Source: Synergistales bacterium 54_24
GTDB lineage: Bacteria; Synergistota; Synergistia; Synergistales; Thermosynergistaceae
NCBI GenBank assembly: GCA_001508935.1
Contig: LGFQ01000002.1
Coordinates: 1 to 52,614, forward strand
DNA: 52,614 nt
Reading direction: 5' to 3'
Shown here: positions 14,976-25,551 of the stretch, piece after piece
How positions within the stretch are numbered: the first letter of the stretch is position 1
How the letters are laid out: every line of letters starts with the position of its first letter
The notes under the pieces: generated by a model
What the model was told of the DNA's origin: nothing
Databases searched by the model: none
What the model saw: the letters and a program-made list of their open reading frames with translations, nothing else
Translations under genes and position numbers: made by a program

Positions 14976-16394
14976 GTGAAGGAGAGAAATATAGGCGATA
15001 AATTATTATATCGTTGTTACCAGCGGCTCATAGAAACTGGCGAGCGTCAGGGGTGGTGGAAAGACAAAGGCCCGATGCTTGTGGCAGTGTCGGGAGGAGG
15101 CGACTCTGTTGCGCTCCTCTGGTTGCTCAAAAAGTTTTGGGATGGGCAGATCGTGGCAGCGCACTTAGAGCATGGTATCCGCGGTGACGATTCCAAAGGC
15201 GATGCGAGGTTTGTTGCCGAGCTTTGCTCTCAATGGGATGTGCCGCTTGTCATGGAGTCCGTCTCTGTGCCCGAGCTACAGCGTCCTGGCGAGGGGCTCG
15301 AAGCGGCGGCCAGAAGAATACGCTACGATTTCTTGAAAAAGGCGATGGAGGGAGCGAGCGCTCGATGGGTGGCCCTGGGGCACACCAAGGACGATTTAGT
15401 GGAGACCGTTTTGTTTAATCTCTTTAGAGGTAGCGGCATTTACGGATTGGCCGGTATCCCCGAGAGGAGAGGCGAGTTGGTGAGGCCTCTCATAGAGATG
15501 CGAAGGGATGAATTGAGAGAACTTCTCAAAGAGCACTCCATTCCGTGGCGCGAAGACTCCACGAATTTCGATGTTCGTTACTCGCGAAACCTTATCCGCA
15601 ACGAACTCGTTCCATGGCTTGAGGAAAAGCTTAATCCCAACGCCTGTGAGCATGTAGCTGCCCTTGCTGCCGAAGCCCTCACCTGGCGTAAGGTGCATGA
15701 TGACCGTTGCGACACAATTCTTGAGACGGTGCGAGCGAAGCTTCCTTTGTCGTTTGTGGCCTGGAGGAGGGCTGCCGTCTTGGCCTTGGCTAATGAAGAC
15801 GTTACGCTGTCCTCTCTTGTGCGACGTGAGGGGATGCACTTAGGTCTTAAGGCGCTGAACCGCGGCAGGACGACGGAGTTGGCCTCGCTCATCGAAAAGG
15901 GAGGAAGATGGCGATTTCAATGGGAGAAAGACATAGAGGTGTGCGGTTCTTCATCGCACATCGCTTGGGTTCGGCGGGATGTGCTAAGAAGTGGTCCTGC
16001 GCCTATTTCTGTGTCTGTCGCTGAGGCTCTGTCGATAAGGACGCTCCAGTGGGGGCCGTGGCGGTTCATTTTTGAGGAAGCGCCACTGGAGGCCGCGCCA
16101 TACGTTGGAACCCATCAAGCCAGAATCTGTTGTAGATCCAAAGATGAGACCGTGGTGGTGACACCTGTGTGTCGTTTCCGCGATGTAGAACGCTTCCGCA
16201 CTTTTGTCCCATGGTGGTTGGAGGCATGGTGGCCAATCTTATCCATAAGTAGTACAATAACTTACTGGATGCCGCTTTATGGCGGTCGTCATGAACCTCA
16301 AAATAGACCAGGGCCGAGAATGAGCATTTGTGTGACTTGCGCTGTCGAAGGGGAAAGGCAATCCGTCAGGGGGAATGATCAGGTTGTCCTTTGA
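14976..16394 (+). CDS. tilS: tRNA(Ile) lysidine synthetase
   Basis: 472 residues. The N-terminal PP-loop ATPase has VAVSGGGDSVALLWLL, AHLEHGIRGDDSKGDARFV, ARRIRYDFL, LGHTKDDLVETVLFNLFRGSG and EDSTNFDVRYSRNLIRN, all diagnostic for TilS. The enzyme converts C34 of tRNA-Ile2 (CAU) to lysidine so that it reads AUA; it is essential in most bacteria. The region after residue 240 (substrate-binding and C-terminal domains) is poorly conserved, and the end (about 430-472) is unusual in composition although PWWLEAWWPIL resembles the usual terminal motif. The start is GTG 14976, with only a weak upstream Shine-Dalgarno; an AAGGAGAG lies just inside. It overlaps hpt by 20 bp, a common TilS-Hpt-FtsH order. 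Confidence 0.93.
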   Translation: MKERNIGDKLLYRCYQRLIETGERQGWWKDKGPMLVAVSGGGDSVALLWLLKKFWDGQIVAAHLEHGIRGDDSKGDARFVAELCSQWDVPLVMESVSVPELQRPGEGLEAAARRIRYDFLKKAMEGASARWVALGHTKDDLVETVLFNLFRGSGIYGLAGIPERRGELVRPLIEMRRDELRELLKEHSIPWREDSTNFDVRYSRNLIRNELVPWLEEKLNPNACEHVAALAAEALTWRKVHDDRCDTILETVRAKLPLSFVAWRRAAVLALANEDVTLSSLVRREGMHLGLKALNRGRTTELASLIEKGGRWRFQWEKDIEVCGSSSHIAWVRRDVLRSGPAPISVSVAEALSIRTLQWGPWRFIFEEAPLEAAPYVGTHQARICCRSKDETVVVTPVCRFRDVERFRTFVPWWLEAWWPILSISSTITYWMPLYGGRHEPQNRPGPRMSICVTCAVEGERQSVRGNDQVVL

Positions 16395-16920
16395 GTTGGA
16401 CAGGATGTTGATCTCAGAAGAGACGCTTCGGTCTCGCGTGAAGGAATTGGCTTACCAAATATCAGCCGATTACACTAACAAAAAGCTCGTGGCCGTGGCT
16501 ATACTCAAAGGTGCGGTAGTCTTTTTGGTCGACCTGATGCGATATCTTGATCCTTCTGTAGAACTTCACATTGACTTCATGGCCGTTTCGTCGTATGGGG
16601 CTTCGACTCAGTCGAGCGGGATTCTCAAAATTACGAAGGATTTGGACGTCGACGTCAAGGGCGAGAACGTCCTCTTGGTCGAGGATATAGTAGATACGGG
16701 GTTGACCCTGTCTTACCTTGTGAGGCTGTTACAGGAAAGAGAACCGTTGAGCCTTAAGGTGTGCGTGCTCTTGGATAAGCCGGATCGCAGGGAAGCAGAG
16801 GTGCAGGTGGATTATCGTGGTTTTTCCATACCGAATGAGTTTGTTGTGGGGTATGGGTTGGATTGCGCCGGAATGTGGCGCAACCTCTCTTCCATATATG
16901 TGGTGAAGGAGAGAGGATAG
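16375..16920 (+). CDS. hpt: Hypoxanthine phosphoribosyltransferase
   Basis: 181 residues with HPRT motifs: LISEETLRSRVKELAYQIS at the start, LVAVAILKGAVVFLVDLMR, and the PRPP site NVLLVEDIVDTGLTLSYL (two acidic residues binding ribose hydroxyls). It converts hypoxanthine/guanine and PRPP to IMP/GMP in purine salvage. ATG 16375 overlaps tilS and gives family length; ATG 16405 would give 171 residues and begins exactly at the conserved LISEE block, so it is a fair alternative. In other bacteria Hpt and TilS jointly act on ftsH transcription, and the three genes are adjacent here too. Confidence 0.93.
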   Translation: MIRLSFELDRMLISEETLRSRVKELAYQISADYTNKKLVAVAILKGAVVFLVDLMRYLDPSVELHIDFMAVSSYGASTQSSGILKITKDLDVDVKGENVLLVEDIVDTGLTLSYLVRLLQEREPLSLKVCVLLDKPDRREAEVQVDYRGFSIPNEFVVGYGLDCAGMWRNLSSIYVVKERG

Positions 16921-16956
16921 CTTACAGAAATGGTCACCTATGTGAGGTGTTGAAAA

Positions 16957-18864
16957 TTGGGACGAATGGCTAAAAATTTGGGACTTTACCTCGTGTTGAT
17001 CGTGTTGGTCGTCAGCCTGGTCAACATGTTTCTCGCCCCAGTCCAGGGGCCAGAGCAAGTGCGCACGATCAGTTACAGTGAGTTCCTGTCCGCCGTTGAG
17101 GCGGGAAAGGTGCGCTCTGTTCAAATTCAAGGCGACGTTGTCCACGGCCGTTACAGCGATGGCACCGAGTTCAAGAGCTATACCATAGGAGTTGGAGATA
17201 TTGCCAAGGATATAGCTGCTAAGGGTGTAAATGTGGAAGTAATACCTCCGGAGCGCTCACCGTGGTGGGCTGCTATGATGTCCTCGCTCTTCCCGACACT
17301 TCTGCTCATAGGCGCCTGGATATTCATCCTCTATCACATGCAAGGCGGGGGCAGTAAGGTGATGAGCTTTGCTAAAAGTAAGGCAAAGCTTTTCGTAGAC
17401 AATCGTCCGAAGGTCACCTTCGCGGATGTCGCCGGTTGCGATGAAGCGAAAGAGGAACTTGAGGAGGTCGTCGAGTTCCTAAAGAATCCCAAAAAGTTTA
17501 TAGGTCTGGGAGCTCGCATTCCAAAGGGCGTCCTGCTGCTCGGAGCGCCGGGAGTCGGCAAAACCCTCCTCGCGAGGGCTGTGGCTGGAGAGGCGGATGT
17601 GCCATTTCTTAGCGTGAGTGGCTCCGACTTCGTCGAGATGTTCGTGGGTGTAGGTGCTGCGAGGGTGCGCGATCTCTTCGAGCAGGCGAAAAAATATCAA
17701 CCGTGCATAGTCTTCGTAGACGAGATAGATGCTGTAGGACGTCACAGGGGTGCGGGCCTCGGAGGAGGTCATGATGAAAGAGAGCAAACGTTGAATCAGC
17801 TGCTCGTGGAGATGGATGGCTTTGACGTATCGACGGGCATCATAGTGATGGCCGCCACGAACAGGCCTGACATCCTCGACCCGGCATTGCTTCGCCCCGG
17901 GCGCTTCGATCGGCACGTTATCGTGGACAAACCGGACTTCAAGGGGAGGCTTGCTATACTTCAGGTCCATATGAGGGGCAAAGCCCTCGATAAAGACGTC
18001 AACCTGGAGGTCATAGCGAAACGCACTCCCGGCTTTGTGGGAGCCGACCTCGAGAACTTGGTCAATGAGGCTGCCCTTCTTGCGGCTCGGCGAGGCAAGA
18101 AGGCGATTTCCATGGCTGAACTGGAAGAGGCCATAGACCGTGCAATAGCTGGTCCAGAGCGGAAAAGCCGCATAATCAGTCCAAGAGAGAAAGAGATAAT
18201 AGCTTTCCACGAAGCGGGTCATGCGATGGTGGCTAAGATGCTCCCCGGGTGCGATCCTGTACATAAAATTTCTATAATACCTCGTGGCCATAATGCACTG
18301 GGCTATACCCTACAGTTGCCTGAAGAAGATCGTTTTCTCATCTCTAAGGGAGAACTCAAAAACCGAATATGCATCCTTCTCGGAGGTAGGGTAGCTGAGG
18401 AGCTATATTGTGATGACATAACGACTGGAGCTCAGAACGACCTTGAGAGAGCCACTCAAATAGCCAGAGAGATGGTGACGGAGTTTGGCATGAGCGACCG
18501 CCTCGGCCCGGTTCGCTTAGGTCGTAAGCAGCACGAGGTCTTCCTCGGGCGCGACATCATGGAAGATCGCAATTACAGTGAGGAAATAGCCTATGCCATC
18601 GATCAAGAGCTGCGGAGCATCATCGACGATTGTTATAAAATCGTGCGCACCATCTTGACCGAGCAAGGTGAAGCGCTCAAAGAGGTGACCAAAGAGCTCT
18701 TGGCCCGTGAAGTTTTGGAAGGTGACGAGTTGGATAAGCTATTGGAAGGCGTCGAAGCCAAAAAGGGTGAAGGGATGGTCGCCTCTGAAGGCAAAATGAG
18801 ATCCAACTTGAAGGCCGATGCCCCTAAAAGGGATGGGTGGAGGCCATCGGTTGAGCCGGCTTGA
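16957..18864 (+). CDS. ftsH: ATP-dependent zinc metalloprotease FtsH
   Basis: 635 residues. Two membrane helices (about 8-26 and 108-128) frame a periplasmic domain; then an AAA domain with Walker A GAPGVGKT, Walker [13 protein letters not shown], the second region of homology ([19 protein letters not shown]), and the pore [13 protein letters not shown]. The protease domain has zinc site HEAGH (about residue 415). FtsH degrades damaged membrane and some soluble proteins. The start is TTG 16957, seven bases after GAGGTG; the ATG at 16966 is spaced too far. The C-terminal tail is basic/polar and variable, as in the family. It follows hpt by 36 bp. Confidence 0.97.
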   Translation: MGRMAKNLGLYLVLIVLVVSLVNMFLAPVQGPEQVRTISYSEFLSAVEAGKVRSVQIQGDVVHGRYSDGTEFKSYTIGVGDIAKDIAAKGVNVEVIPPERSPWWAAMMSSLFPTLLLIGAWIFILYHMQGGGSKVMSFAKSKAKLFVDNRPKVTFADVAGCDEAKEELEEVVEFLKNPKKFIGLGARIPKGVLLLGAPGVGKTLLARAVAGEADVPFLSVSGSDFVEMFVGVGAARVRDLFEQAKKYQPCIVFVDEIDAVGRHRGAGLGGGHDEREQTLNQLLVEMDGFDVSTGIIVMAATNRPDILDPALLRPGRFDRHVIVDKPDFKGRLAILQVHMRGKALDKDVNLEVIAKRTPGFVGADLENLVNEAALLAARRGKKAISMAELEEAIDRAIAGPERKSRIISPREKEIIAFHEAGHAMVAKMLPGCDPVHKISIIPRGHNALGYTLQLPEEDRFLISKGELKNRICILLGGRVAEELYCDDITTGAQNDLERATQIAREMVTEFGMSDRLGPVRLGRKQHEVFLGRDIMEDRNYSEEIAYAIDQELRSIIDDCYKIVRTILTEQGEALKEVTKELLAREVLEGDELDKLLEGVEAKKGEGMVASEGKMRSNLKADAPKRDGWRPSVEPA

Positions 18865-18916
18865 GCCTTTGAGGCTTTTGTGTCTCTTTGGGTTTAGTTA
18901 AAGAGGATCGTTTTTT

Positions 18917-20962
18917 ATGGATGAAGATCGTTTTGTAATGCAAGCCCCGTGGCCCCCTGCAGGCGATCAGCCGAAGGCGATCGAGGCTTTAGTCGAGGGA
19001 CTCAATAGGGCGTATCGATTCCAGACTTTAATGGGGGTAACTGGAAGCGGTAAAACTTTTACAATAGCAAATGTCATAGCTGCCGTCCAGCGTCCTACCT
19101 TGGTAATAGCTCATAATAAAACGCTGGCGGCGCAACTCTACAGCGAGTTCAGGGAGTTTTTCCATCATAACGCTGTCCATTATTTCGTCAGTTACTACGA
19201 CTACTACCAACCTGAGGCGTATGTCCCAGAGCACGACCTTTACATAGAGAAAGATGCCTCCATAAATGAGCGTATAGAGAAGTTGCGCCTTGCCACGACG
19301 AAGTCCCTGTTGGAACGGCGGGACGTCATCGTCGTGGCAAGTGTGTCGTGTATCTATGGGTTGGGCAAGCGCAAGGCTTACGAGGAAGTCGTGATGCGTT
19401 TTTCCGCCGGAGAGCAGTGGGGGCGCAGGCGCTTCATGGAAAAGCTTTTGGAGAACTATTATGTGAGAAATGACCTTATCCTCGAGCCCGGAAATTTCAG
19501 GGTGCGAGGGGACGTGATCGAAGTTTACCCGGCTTATAGCGACAGCGCGCTCAGGATAGCCTTCTTTGACGACGAGATAGAGACGATAGAGGAGTTTGAT
19601 CCTTTGACCGGAAAGAGGATCGAAAGGAAGGAAAGGGCGGCCATCTATCCCGCGCAGCATTATGTCACCTCAAGCGCTGCCATAGCCGACGCCTTGCTTG
19701 CGATAGAAGAAGAGCTGAAGCTTCGGGTTGCGCAATTGCAGTCCGAAGGCAAGTTGGTTGAGGCTCAACGTTTGGAAGCGCGCACGCGATACGACATGGA
19801 GATGATGGCTGAGGTCGGTTACTGCTCCGGAATAGAGAACTACTCGCGCTACCTTGATGGAAGAGCTCCTGGCGAACCGCCGGGGACGCTGCTCGATTTC
19901 TTTCCACACGACTTTCTCATGGTGATAGATGAGTCTCATATCACAGTGCCGCAGATCCAGGGCATGTATAACGGTGACAGGGCTCGGAAGGAGACATTAG
20001 TCGCCCACGGATTTCGTCTCCCTTCCTGTCTCGATAACAGGCCTCTGCGATGGGAAGAGTTTATGCAATATATGAGGCAGGTCATCTTTACCTCCGCCAC
20101 TCCAGGGGATTGGGAGCTGGAGGTTTCGTCGCAAGTGGTAGAACAAATAGTGCGCCCCACGGGCGTCCTCGACCCTGTCGTGGAGGTTGTGCCGGCCAAA
20201 AACCAGGTTGACGACCTTATCGATAAGCTGCGTTCTGTGGTAGAAAAGGGGGAGAGGGCGCTGGTTACGACGCTCACAAAGCGCTCGGCCGAAGACATGG
20301 CCGAGTATCTGGCAGATCTCGGCTTCAAAGTGCGCTATATCCATTCGGAGCTCGACACGTTTGAGAGGGCTGAGGCCATAAGGGACTTGCGCATGGGCGA
20401 GATAAGCGTATTGGTCGGCGTCAACCTGCTGAGAGAGGGTTTGGACCTGCCTGAGGTAACCCTGGTGGCCATACTCGATGCCGACAGAGAGGGCTTCTTG
20501 CGCTCGGGCCGCTCTCTCATTCAGATGATAGGTCGAGCCGCGCGGAATACGGCTAGCACCGTTGTCCTTTACGCCGATGAGGAGACCGGCGGTCTCCGCC
20601 GTGCCGTGGAAGAGACCAGGCGCAGGCGAAAGATCCAAGAGCGATATAACGAAGAACATGGCATAGTGCCCGAGACGATAAAAAAGGCGGTAGTGTCATT
20701 CCTTCCTTCTGAGCTGAAACCTTCAAGCTTCATCGGCAAGAAAACATCTGCAAGAGAGAGCTTGGAAGAAGTATCCATCGCTGAATTGGAGCGCATTATG
20801 TGGGAGGCTGTAGAACGGCTCGATTTCGAGGAAGCGGCCAAAGTGCGCGATCTTATAGCTCAAAAGAGGGGAGGTGACTGGCGGCGTGTTGCAGTGGATC
20901 GAAGTGATAGGCGCAAGGCAACACAACCTAAAAGACATCGACGTGCGCATTCCTCGAGATAG
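18917..20962 (+). CDS. uvrB: Excinuclease ABC subunit B
   Basis: 681 residues. Walker [12 protein letters not shown] (about 40), the beta-hairpin [16 protein letters not shown] that inserts between DNA strands, helicase motifs [30 protein letters not shown] and [30 protein letters not shown], and a C-terminal UVR motif ([24 protein letters not shown]) that binds UvrC. It verifies damage and loads UvrC during nucleotide excision repair. ATG 18917 follows AAAGAGGATC. After the UVR motif the protein runs on for about 27 basic residues in a 77-bp overlap with uvrA. That tail looks non-conserved and is dictated by the uvrA frame. Confidence 0.97.
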   Translation: MDEDRFVMQAPWPPAGDQPKAIEALVEGLNRAYRFQTLMGVTGSGKTFTIANVIAAVQRPTLVIAHNKTLAAQLYSEFREFFHHNAVHYFVSYYDYYQPEAYVPEHDLYIEKDASINERIEKLRLATTKSLLERRDVIVVASVSCIYGLGKRKAYEEVVMRFSAGEQWGRRRFMEKLLENYYVRNDLILEPGNFRVRGDVIEVYPAYSDSALRIAFFDDEIETIEEFDPLTGKRIERKERAAIYPAQHYVTSSAAIADALLAIEEELKLRVAQLQSEGKLVEAQRLEARTRYDMEMMAEVGYCSGIENYSRYLDGRAPGEPPGTLLDFFPHDFLMVIDESHITVPQIQGMYNGDRARKETLVAHGFRLPSCLDNRPLRWEEFMQYMRQVIFTSATPGDWELEVSSQVVEQIVRPTGVLDPVVEVVPAKNQVDDLIDKLRSVVEKGERALVTTLTKRSAEDMAEYLADLGFKVRYIHSELDTFERAEAIRDLRMGEISVLVGVNLLREGLDLPEVTLVAILDADREGFLRSGRSLIQMIGRAARNTASTVVLYADEETGGLRRAVEETRRRRKIQERYNEEHGIVPETIKKAVVSFLPSELKPSSFIGKKTSARESLEEVSIAELERIMWEAVERLDFEEAAKVRDLIAQKRGGDWRRVAVDRSDRRKATQPKRHRRAHSSR

Positions 20963-23714
20963 GCTTGTGGTTATAACTGGCCCTTCTGGGTCGGGTAAGT
21001 CGTCCCTCGCTTTTGACACTATTTACGCCGAAGGACAACGCCGTTATGTGGAATCCCTTTCTGCCTACGCTCGCCAATTTCTGGGCGTCCAGGATAAACC
21101 TGATGTGGACGATATTTCCGGCCTCTCGCCCGCGATATCGATAGAACAGAAGGGTGTCTCTCATAACCCTCGTTCCACCGTAGGAACGGTGACCGAGATA
21201 TATGATCACCTGCGCCTCCTCTTCGGGCGGGCAGGTGTGCCGTATTGCCCAAAATGCGGCAGACCGGTGCGTCGCCACACCCTGGATCAAATAGTGGATC
21301 TCATTCTGGATCAGTATGAGGGGCATCGCCTCGAAATACTCTCTCCCTTGGTCCGTGGCAAAAAGGGGGAATTTAAAAATCTGTTCTTACAGCTTCACCA
21401 AAAGGGTTTCCTCCGGATTCGCGTCGATGGGGTCGTCTACTGGCTTGAGGATGAAATTCCCTTGGACAAAAACCAGAGACATTCTATCGAGGTGGTAATT
21501 GACAGGTTACAAGTGCAAAAGGAGAAAAGAGATCGACTCAGCGAAGGCGTGGAATCCGCTTTGAGAGAGAGTGAAGGCTTTGTCCTTTTATTGATAGATG
21601 GCGAAAGAGAAGAGCTTCTCACGGAGAATTACGTCTGCCCGAGCTGTTCCATATCGCTGCCGGAGGTAGAGCCTCGCCTGTTTTCTTTCAATAGCCCTTA
21701 TGGAGCGTGCCCATCTTGCTCGGGTCTCGGCAGCTATCAGTACTTTTCGGCCGACTTAGCCGTTGATCCTGAGCGTTCGATCCTTGAGGGGGCACTCCTT
21801 CCATGGAAGACGAGCCATTATATGCTGCGCAGGCTGGAAGCGCTCGCAAGATACAAGGGTTGGAATTTGAGCCCTCCCTTTCGCGAGCTTCCAAAAGAAA
21901 TTCAGGATGCGATCCTGAACGGCACTCCGGACCGTTTGCCGATGACGTACAGGGAAAGAGGAGAGGAGTATTCGTATATGGGGCGGTACGAAGGGTTACT
22001 GCCATGGCTTGAGCGCCGCTTCAACGAAACAGAATCGGATGCGATACGCGACGAACTGACCACCTATCGCGCCGAAGATGTGTGCGAGACGTGCAAGGGA
22101 TTGCGCCTGCGTCAAGAGGCACTCTCCGTGCGAATAGGCGATTACACCATTGGAGATTGGGTCTCTATGCCAGTTCAGGCGCTCTTGGGCCACCTCGAGA
22201 GGATGAAACTCCCCTCATCGGATTGGTTGATCGCGGAACAAGTGGTGAAAGAGGTCAAAAAGCGCCTTTCGTTTATGGTCGATGTGGGGGTCGGTTACCT
22301 CACTCTTTCGCGAAGGGCCGATACGCTGAGCGGCGGCGAAAGCCAGCGCATTAGGTTGGCTACGCAAATAGGCTCTAAGCTCTCTGGTGTGTTGTATGTG
22401 CTCGATGAGCCGACTATAGGTCTCCACCCTCGGGATACAGGTCGGCTCCTCAATACGCTACGTTCTATCCGCGACTTGGGCAATACTGTCATCGTCGTCG
22501 AGCACGACAGAGATGTTATGATGGCCGCCGACTTCCTCGTGGAGATGGGTCCTGGCGCTGGCGAAATGGGAGGCAAGGTCACGGCAGTCGGCACACCTGA
22601 GGAGGTAATGGAAAATATTCGCTCCCTGAGCGGGCCATATCTGACGGGCGAGAGCTCCGGAGTGGCAAAACCCCCTCACGGCGTGCGAAAACCTTCGGGA
22701 TGGCTAAAGATTTTAGACGCGTCGGAACACAACCTAAAGCACATAGATTTATCCATACCGTTGGGTGTCTTCGCCTGCGTGAGCGGCGTTTCTGGATCGG
22801 GAAAGAGCACGCTCATGTACGATGTGCTCTACAGGGGGCTCAGACGCAAGCTCGACAGGAACTTCAGAGAAAGGGCGGGGGCGCATCGCGATATCATGGG
22901 TTTCGAAGGCATAAAGAAGGTAGTCCTCGTCGACCAAAGTCCCATCGGCAGGACTCCTCGGTCCAATCCGGCCACCTACACCGGAGTTTTTACTCCCATA
23001 AGGGAATTTTTTGCCCAGCTTCCCGAGGCCAAGCTTCGGGGATACGGTCCAGGGCGCTTCAGCTTCAACGTCAAAGGAGGGCGATGCGAAGCCTGTCGCG
23101 GAGAGGGGAAGATGCGCGTTTCCATGCTCTTCATGCCCGACGTGTATGTGACCTGCGAGGTCTGCGGCGGCAGGCGCTATAACAAAGAGACGCTCGAGGT
23201 GCGCTATAAGGGTTTGAGTATTGCGGATGTGCTTGAGCTCACGGTAGACGAGGCCCTTGAGCTATTCAAAGACATACCGAGCATCGCATCCAAGATGAAA
23301 GTGATTCAAGAAGCCGGTTTAGGATATATTCGCCTCGGTCAGCCGGCTACTACGCTGAGCGGCGGCGAGGCGCAAAGGGTAAAGCTTTCATACGAGCTCA
23401 GCAAGCGCTTCACCGGTTCAATTTTATATCTTTTGGATGAACCGACGACAGGCCTTCATTATCTGGACGTTAAAAAACTTCTCATCCTTCTCCACAAGCT
23501 TGTAGATCAGGGGAACTCGCTGCTCGTCATAGAACACAATTTGGATGTCCTGGCCTCGTCAGATTACATCATAGATCTGGGGCCGGAAGGTGGAGACGAG
23601 GGAGGATATATAGTTGCAGAGGGGACCCCAGAGGAGGTCGCTTCCGGCGGAGTGGGATATACGGCAGAGCACCTGGCGCGCTTCTTTGGGCAGCTGAAGG
23701 TGGCCGTCTCTTGA
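20886..23714 (+). CDS. uvrA: Excinuclease ABC subunit A
   Basis: 942 residues from GTG 20886, which sits 11 bases behind AGGGGAGG; GTG 20874 is in frame too but overlaps that Shine-Dalgarno. Two ABC ATPase halves: Walker [15 protein letters not shown] (about 30) and [14 protein letters not shown] (about 635), signatures [12 protein letters not shown] and [15 protein letters not shown], Walker [14 protein letters not shown] and [13 protein letters not shown]. Zinc sites: [14 protein letters not shown]...CPSCSG and [10 protein letters not shown]...CEVCGG. UvrA scans DNA for bulky damage and hands it to UvrB. It overlaps uvrB by 77 bp and rlmB by four. Confidence 0.97.
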   Translation: MLQWIEVIGARQHNLKDIDVRIPRDRLVVITGPSGSGKSSLAFDTIYAEGQRRYVESLSAYARQFLGVQDKPDVDDISGLSPAISIEQKGVSHNPRSTVGTVTEIYDHLRLLFGRAGVPYCPKCGRPVRRHTLDQIVDLILDQYEGHRLEILSPLVRGKKGEFKNLFLQLHQKGFLRIRVDGVVYWLEDEIPLDKNQRHSIEVVIDRLQVQKEKRDRLSEGVESALRESEGFVLLLIDGEREELLTENYVCPSCSISLPEVEPRLFSFNSPYGACPSCSGLGSYQYFSADLAVDPERSILEGALLPWKTSHYMLRRLEALARYKGWNLSPPFRELPKEIQDAILNGTPDRLPMTYRERGEEYSYMGRYEGLLPWLERRFNETESDAIRDELTTYRAEDVCETCKGLRLRQEALSVRIGDYTIGDWVSMPVQALLGHLERMKLPSSDWLIAEQVVKEVKKRLSFMVDVGVGYLTLSRRADTLSGGESQRIRLATQIGSKLSGVLYVLDEPTIGLHPRDTGRLLNTLRSIRDLGNTVIVVEHDRDVMMAADFLVEMGPGAGEMGGKVTAVGTPEEVMENIRSLSGPYLTGESSGVAKPPHGVRKPSGWLKILDASEHNLKHIDLSIPLGVFACVSGVSGSGKSTLMYDVLYRGLRRKLDRNFRERAGAHRDIMGFEGIKKVVLVDQSPIGRTPRSNPATYTGVFTPIREFFAQLPEAKLRGYGPGRFSFNVKGGRCEACRGEGKMRVSMLFMPDVYVTCEVCGGRRYNKETLEVRYKGLSIADVLELTVDEALELFKDIPSIASKMKVIQEAGLGYIRLGQPATTLSGGEAQRVKLSYELSKRFTGSILYLLDEPTTGLHYLDVKKLLILLHKLVDQGNSLLVIEHNLDVLASSDYIIDLGPEGGDEGGYIVAEGTPEEVASGGVGYTAEHLARFFGQLKVAVS

Positions 23715-24469
23715 GAAAACCCTTCGAGGACGGAGATCTCTGTTTCGGTCGTCATCCCGTTTTGGATCTATTGAGGGCCGATCCCAAGCGTTGCCTTAAG
23801 CTATATCTGGCTCGCTCAGCAGAGGAGTCGTTCCGTCGGCGCATCCTCGCTATGGCCAAAGGCAGTGGAATACCGGTGCAGCAGGTAGAGATGTCCTTCC
23901 TTGACCGCTTAGCGCCCCTGTCAGTCCATCAAGGCGTGGTCGCGCGGGTGGCGCCGGTTGCACTTCTTGACTTCTGGAAATTCGTGGAGGGCATTCCGCC
24001 TTTGCCCGAACCAGTTCTCGTCGTGCTGTTGGATCATGTGAAAGACCCACAAAATTTAGGAGCCATCGTAAGGACAGCGGAGGCTTGCTGCGCTGCGGGC
24101 CTCCTGCTTCCTAAACGCAGAGCTGCTCTTCCCACGGGGAGCGTGGTCAAGGCGAGTGCAGGTGCCGTCTTTCGCATCCCTATCGTGTCGATCGTCAACG
24201 TCACCAGGGCTATAGACGACTTGCGGGAGCTTGGATTTTTTAGCGTCGGGCTCGATACCGTGGGCGAAAAGTCTCTCTTTGTTGAACCGCTGCCCGAGAG
24301 GTTGCTTCTGGTGATCGGCGAAGAATCGGGCCTTAGCAGGCTTGCGAAGGAGCACTGTGATGAAATTAGGAGGATCCCCATGCGTGGGAAGGGCGAATCT
24401 CTCAATGCTTCCGTCGCGGCTTCTATAGGGATGTACGAGTGGTTTAGGGCCAGGGAAAGCATCTCCTAA
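23711..24469 (+). CDS. rlmB: 23S rRNA 2'-O-methyltransferase, RlmB/TrmH family
   Basis: 252 residues. An N-terminal substrate-binding domain (CFGRHPVLDLLRADPKR) is followed by a SPOUT knot domain with VVLLDHVKDPQNLGAIVRTAE (motif 1), LLLVIGEESGLSRLAKEHCD (motif 2) and RIPMRGKGESLNASVAASIGMYEW (motif 3). This is the RlmB type, which methylates G2251 in the 23S P-loop using AdoMet; another TrmH-family specificity cannot be excluded. The start is TTG 23711, overlapping the uvrA stop by four bases, so translation is coupled. Confidence 0.87.
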   Translation: MRKPFEDGDLCFGRHPVLDLLRADPKRCLKLYLARSAEESFRRRILAMAKGSGIPVQQVEMSFLDRLAPLSVHQGVVARVAPVALLDFWKFVEGIPPLPEPVLVVLLDHVKDPQNLGAIVRTAEACCAAGLLLPKRRAALPTGSVVKASAGAVFRIPIVSIVNVTRAIDDLRELGFFSVGLDTVGEKSLFVEPLPERLLLVIGEESGLSRLAKEHCDEIRRIPMRGKGESLNASVAASIGMYEWFRARESIS

Positions 24470-24486
24470 TTATATCGTGATATAAT
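24469..24486 (+). promoter_or_regulatory. Inverted repeat over the mltG -10 element
   Basis: ATTATATC (24469-24476) and GATATAAT (24479-24486) form a perfect 8-bp inverted repeat with a 2-bp centre. The right arm contains a consensus TATAAT (24481-24486), 27 bp before the mltG start. No good -35 is visible 17 bp upstream, so the promoter may need an activator; the palindrome could be an operator. It could equally be a chance palindrome in an AT-rich spot. Confidence 0.45.
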
Positions 24487-24513
24487 ATTAGCATCTAAGA
24501 TAAAAGAGGGACG

Positions 24514-25551
24514 GTGCGCTCTTTGAAGAGGTGGGTCGTCGCACTGATATGGCTATCCTGCCTGGCGTATTTTGCGGATATGGCATTCTTCTTCCCGCAT
24601 AGATGGCAAAAAAGCCTTGTCTACGGCAATGGGCCTGAAATAGGCGTGTACTTGAAGCCCCATATGACGGCGACGGACTTCGCGAGAGAGGTTAAAAGAT
24701 GTAAAGTAGTCGATGATGCCGACTCTCTTGCTCGTTGGCTGAGGCGTCTCGATGTCGATAGACGCCTGATGCCCGGACTTTATCGTTTGCGACGCGGTAG
24801 CCCGTGGGAAGTTGCTCATGAAATAGCCGAAGCCGAACCCGAACTTTTAAATGTCGCGATAGTGCCAGGAGAAGATCCCGAGAGATTTTTGCAGAGATTG
24901 AAAAAAATCTGCTCTTTTCCGGATCCCGAAGTAAGGATGCAGGAAGCACTGCTTAGAGATGAAAACTTCCCGCCTGCTCTTCGGCCGTTTCTGTGTCAAG
25001 ATTGGCGCAACAGGATGGCCTTCCTTGCACCGGAGACATACAGAGTGACTCCATCGCCTGAGGGGCTTGAAGAATTGGTAAAAGGGGCATCTTCTGCCTG
25101 GTGGGAGAGCATATCTGAGCGTGTTCGTGATAAACTGGATCAGCTTTCTGACATTGCCGTATTGGCCTCTATCGTGGAGAAGGAAAGCGCGCGCTCTGAA
25201 GAGAGAGGGAGAATAGCTGGAGTTTTTATGAATCGCCTCAAAGCTGGTATGCCGCTACAATCATGCGCTACAGTGATATTTGCGTGGCGTCTCAATGGTG
25301 AGTCGAAGACTACGCTCACCCATGATGACCTGCGGCTCAGCTCTCCCTATAACACATACCTTCATCAGGGCCTTCCGCCCGGCATCATCGCCATTCCATC
25401 GATAGATTCGTGGAGCGCGGTGTTGGAGCCGGAGGAGCATTCCTATTATTACTTTGTGCTAAAAAGCGATGGGGAGCACCATTTCTCTCGGACGTATCAG
25501 GAGCATTTGAGGGCCCAAAAAGAGGAAGGAAGAAATCAGTCTCATAAGTGA
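24514..25551 (+). CDS. mltG: Endolytic murein transglycosylase MltG
   Basis: 345 residues. One N-terminal membrane helix (about 7-22), a LysM-like region, and the YceG catalytic domain with IAVLASIVEKESARSEERGRIAGVFMNRL (catalytic Glu in VEKES), PLQSCATVIFAW, SSPYNTYLHQGLPPGIIAIPS and EEHSYYYFVLKSDGEHHFSRTYQEH. The enzyme cuts nascent glycan strands at the membrane and so sets peptidoglycan chain length. GTG 24514 follows AAAAGAGGG. It overlaps tldD by four bases. The length is typical. Nothing is truncated. Confidence 0.94.
   Translation: MRSLKRWVVALIWLSCLAYFADMAFFFPHRWQKSLVYGNGPEIGVYLKPHMTATDFAREVKRCKVVDDADSLARWLRRLDVDRRLMPGLYRLRRGSPWEVAHEIAEAEPELLNVAIVPGEDPERFLQRLKKICSFPDPEVRMQEALLRDENFPPALRPFLCQDWRNRMAFLAPETYRVTPSPEGLEELVKGASSAWWESISERVRDKLDQLSDIAVLASIVEKESARSEERGRIAGVFMNRLKAGMPLQSCATVIFAWRLNGESKTTLTHDDLRLSSPYNTYLHQGLPPGIIAIPSIDSWSAVLEPEEHSYYYFVLKSDGEHHFSRTYQEHLRAQKEEGRNQSHK

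Noticed and set aside
16150-16394. Frameshift near the 3' end of tilS
   Set aside because: The C-terminus looks odd, but PWWLEAWWPIL fits the usual terminal motif, the frame stays open to the hpt overlap, and this domain is variable.
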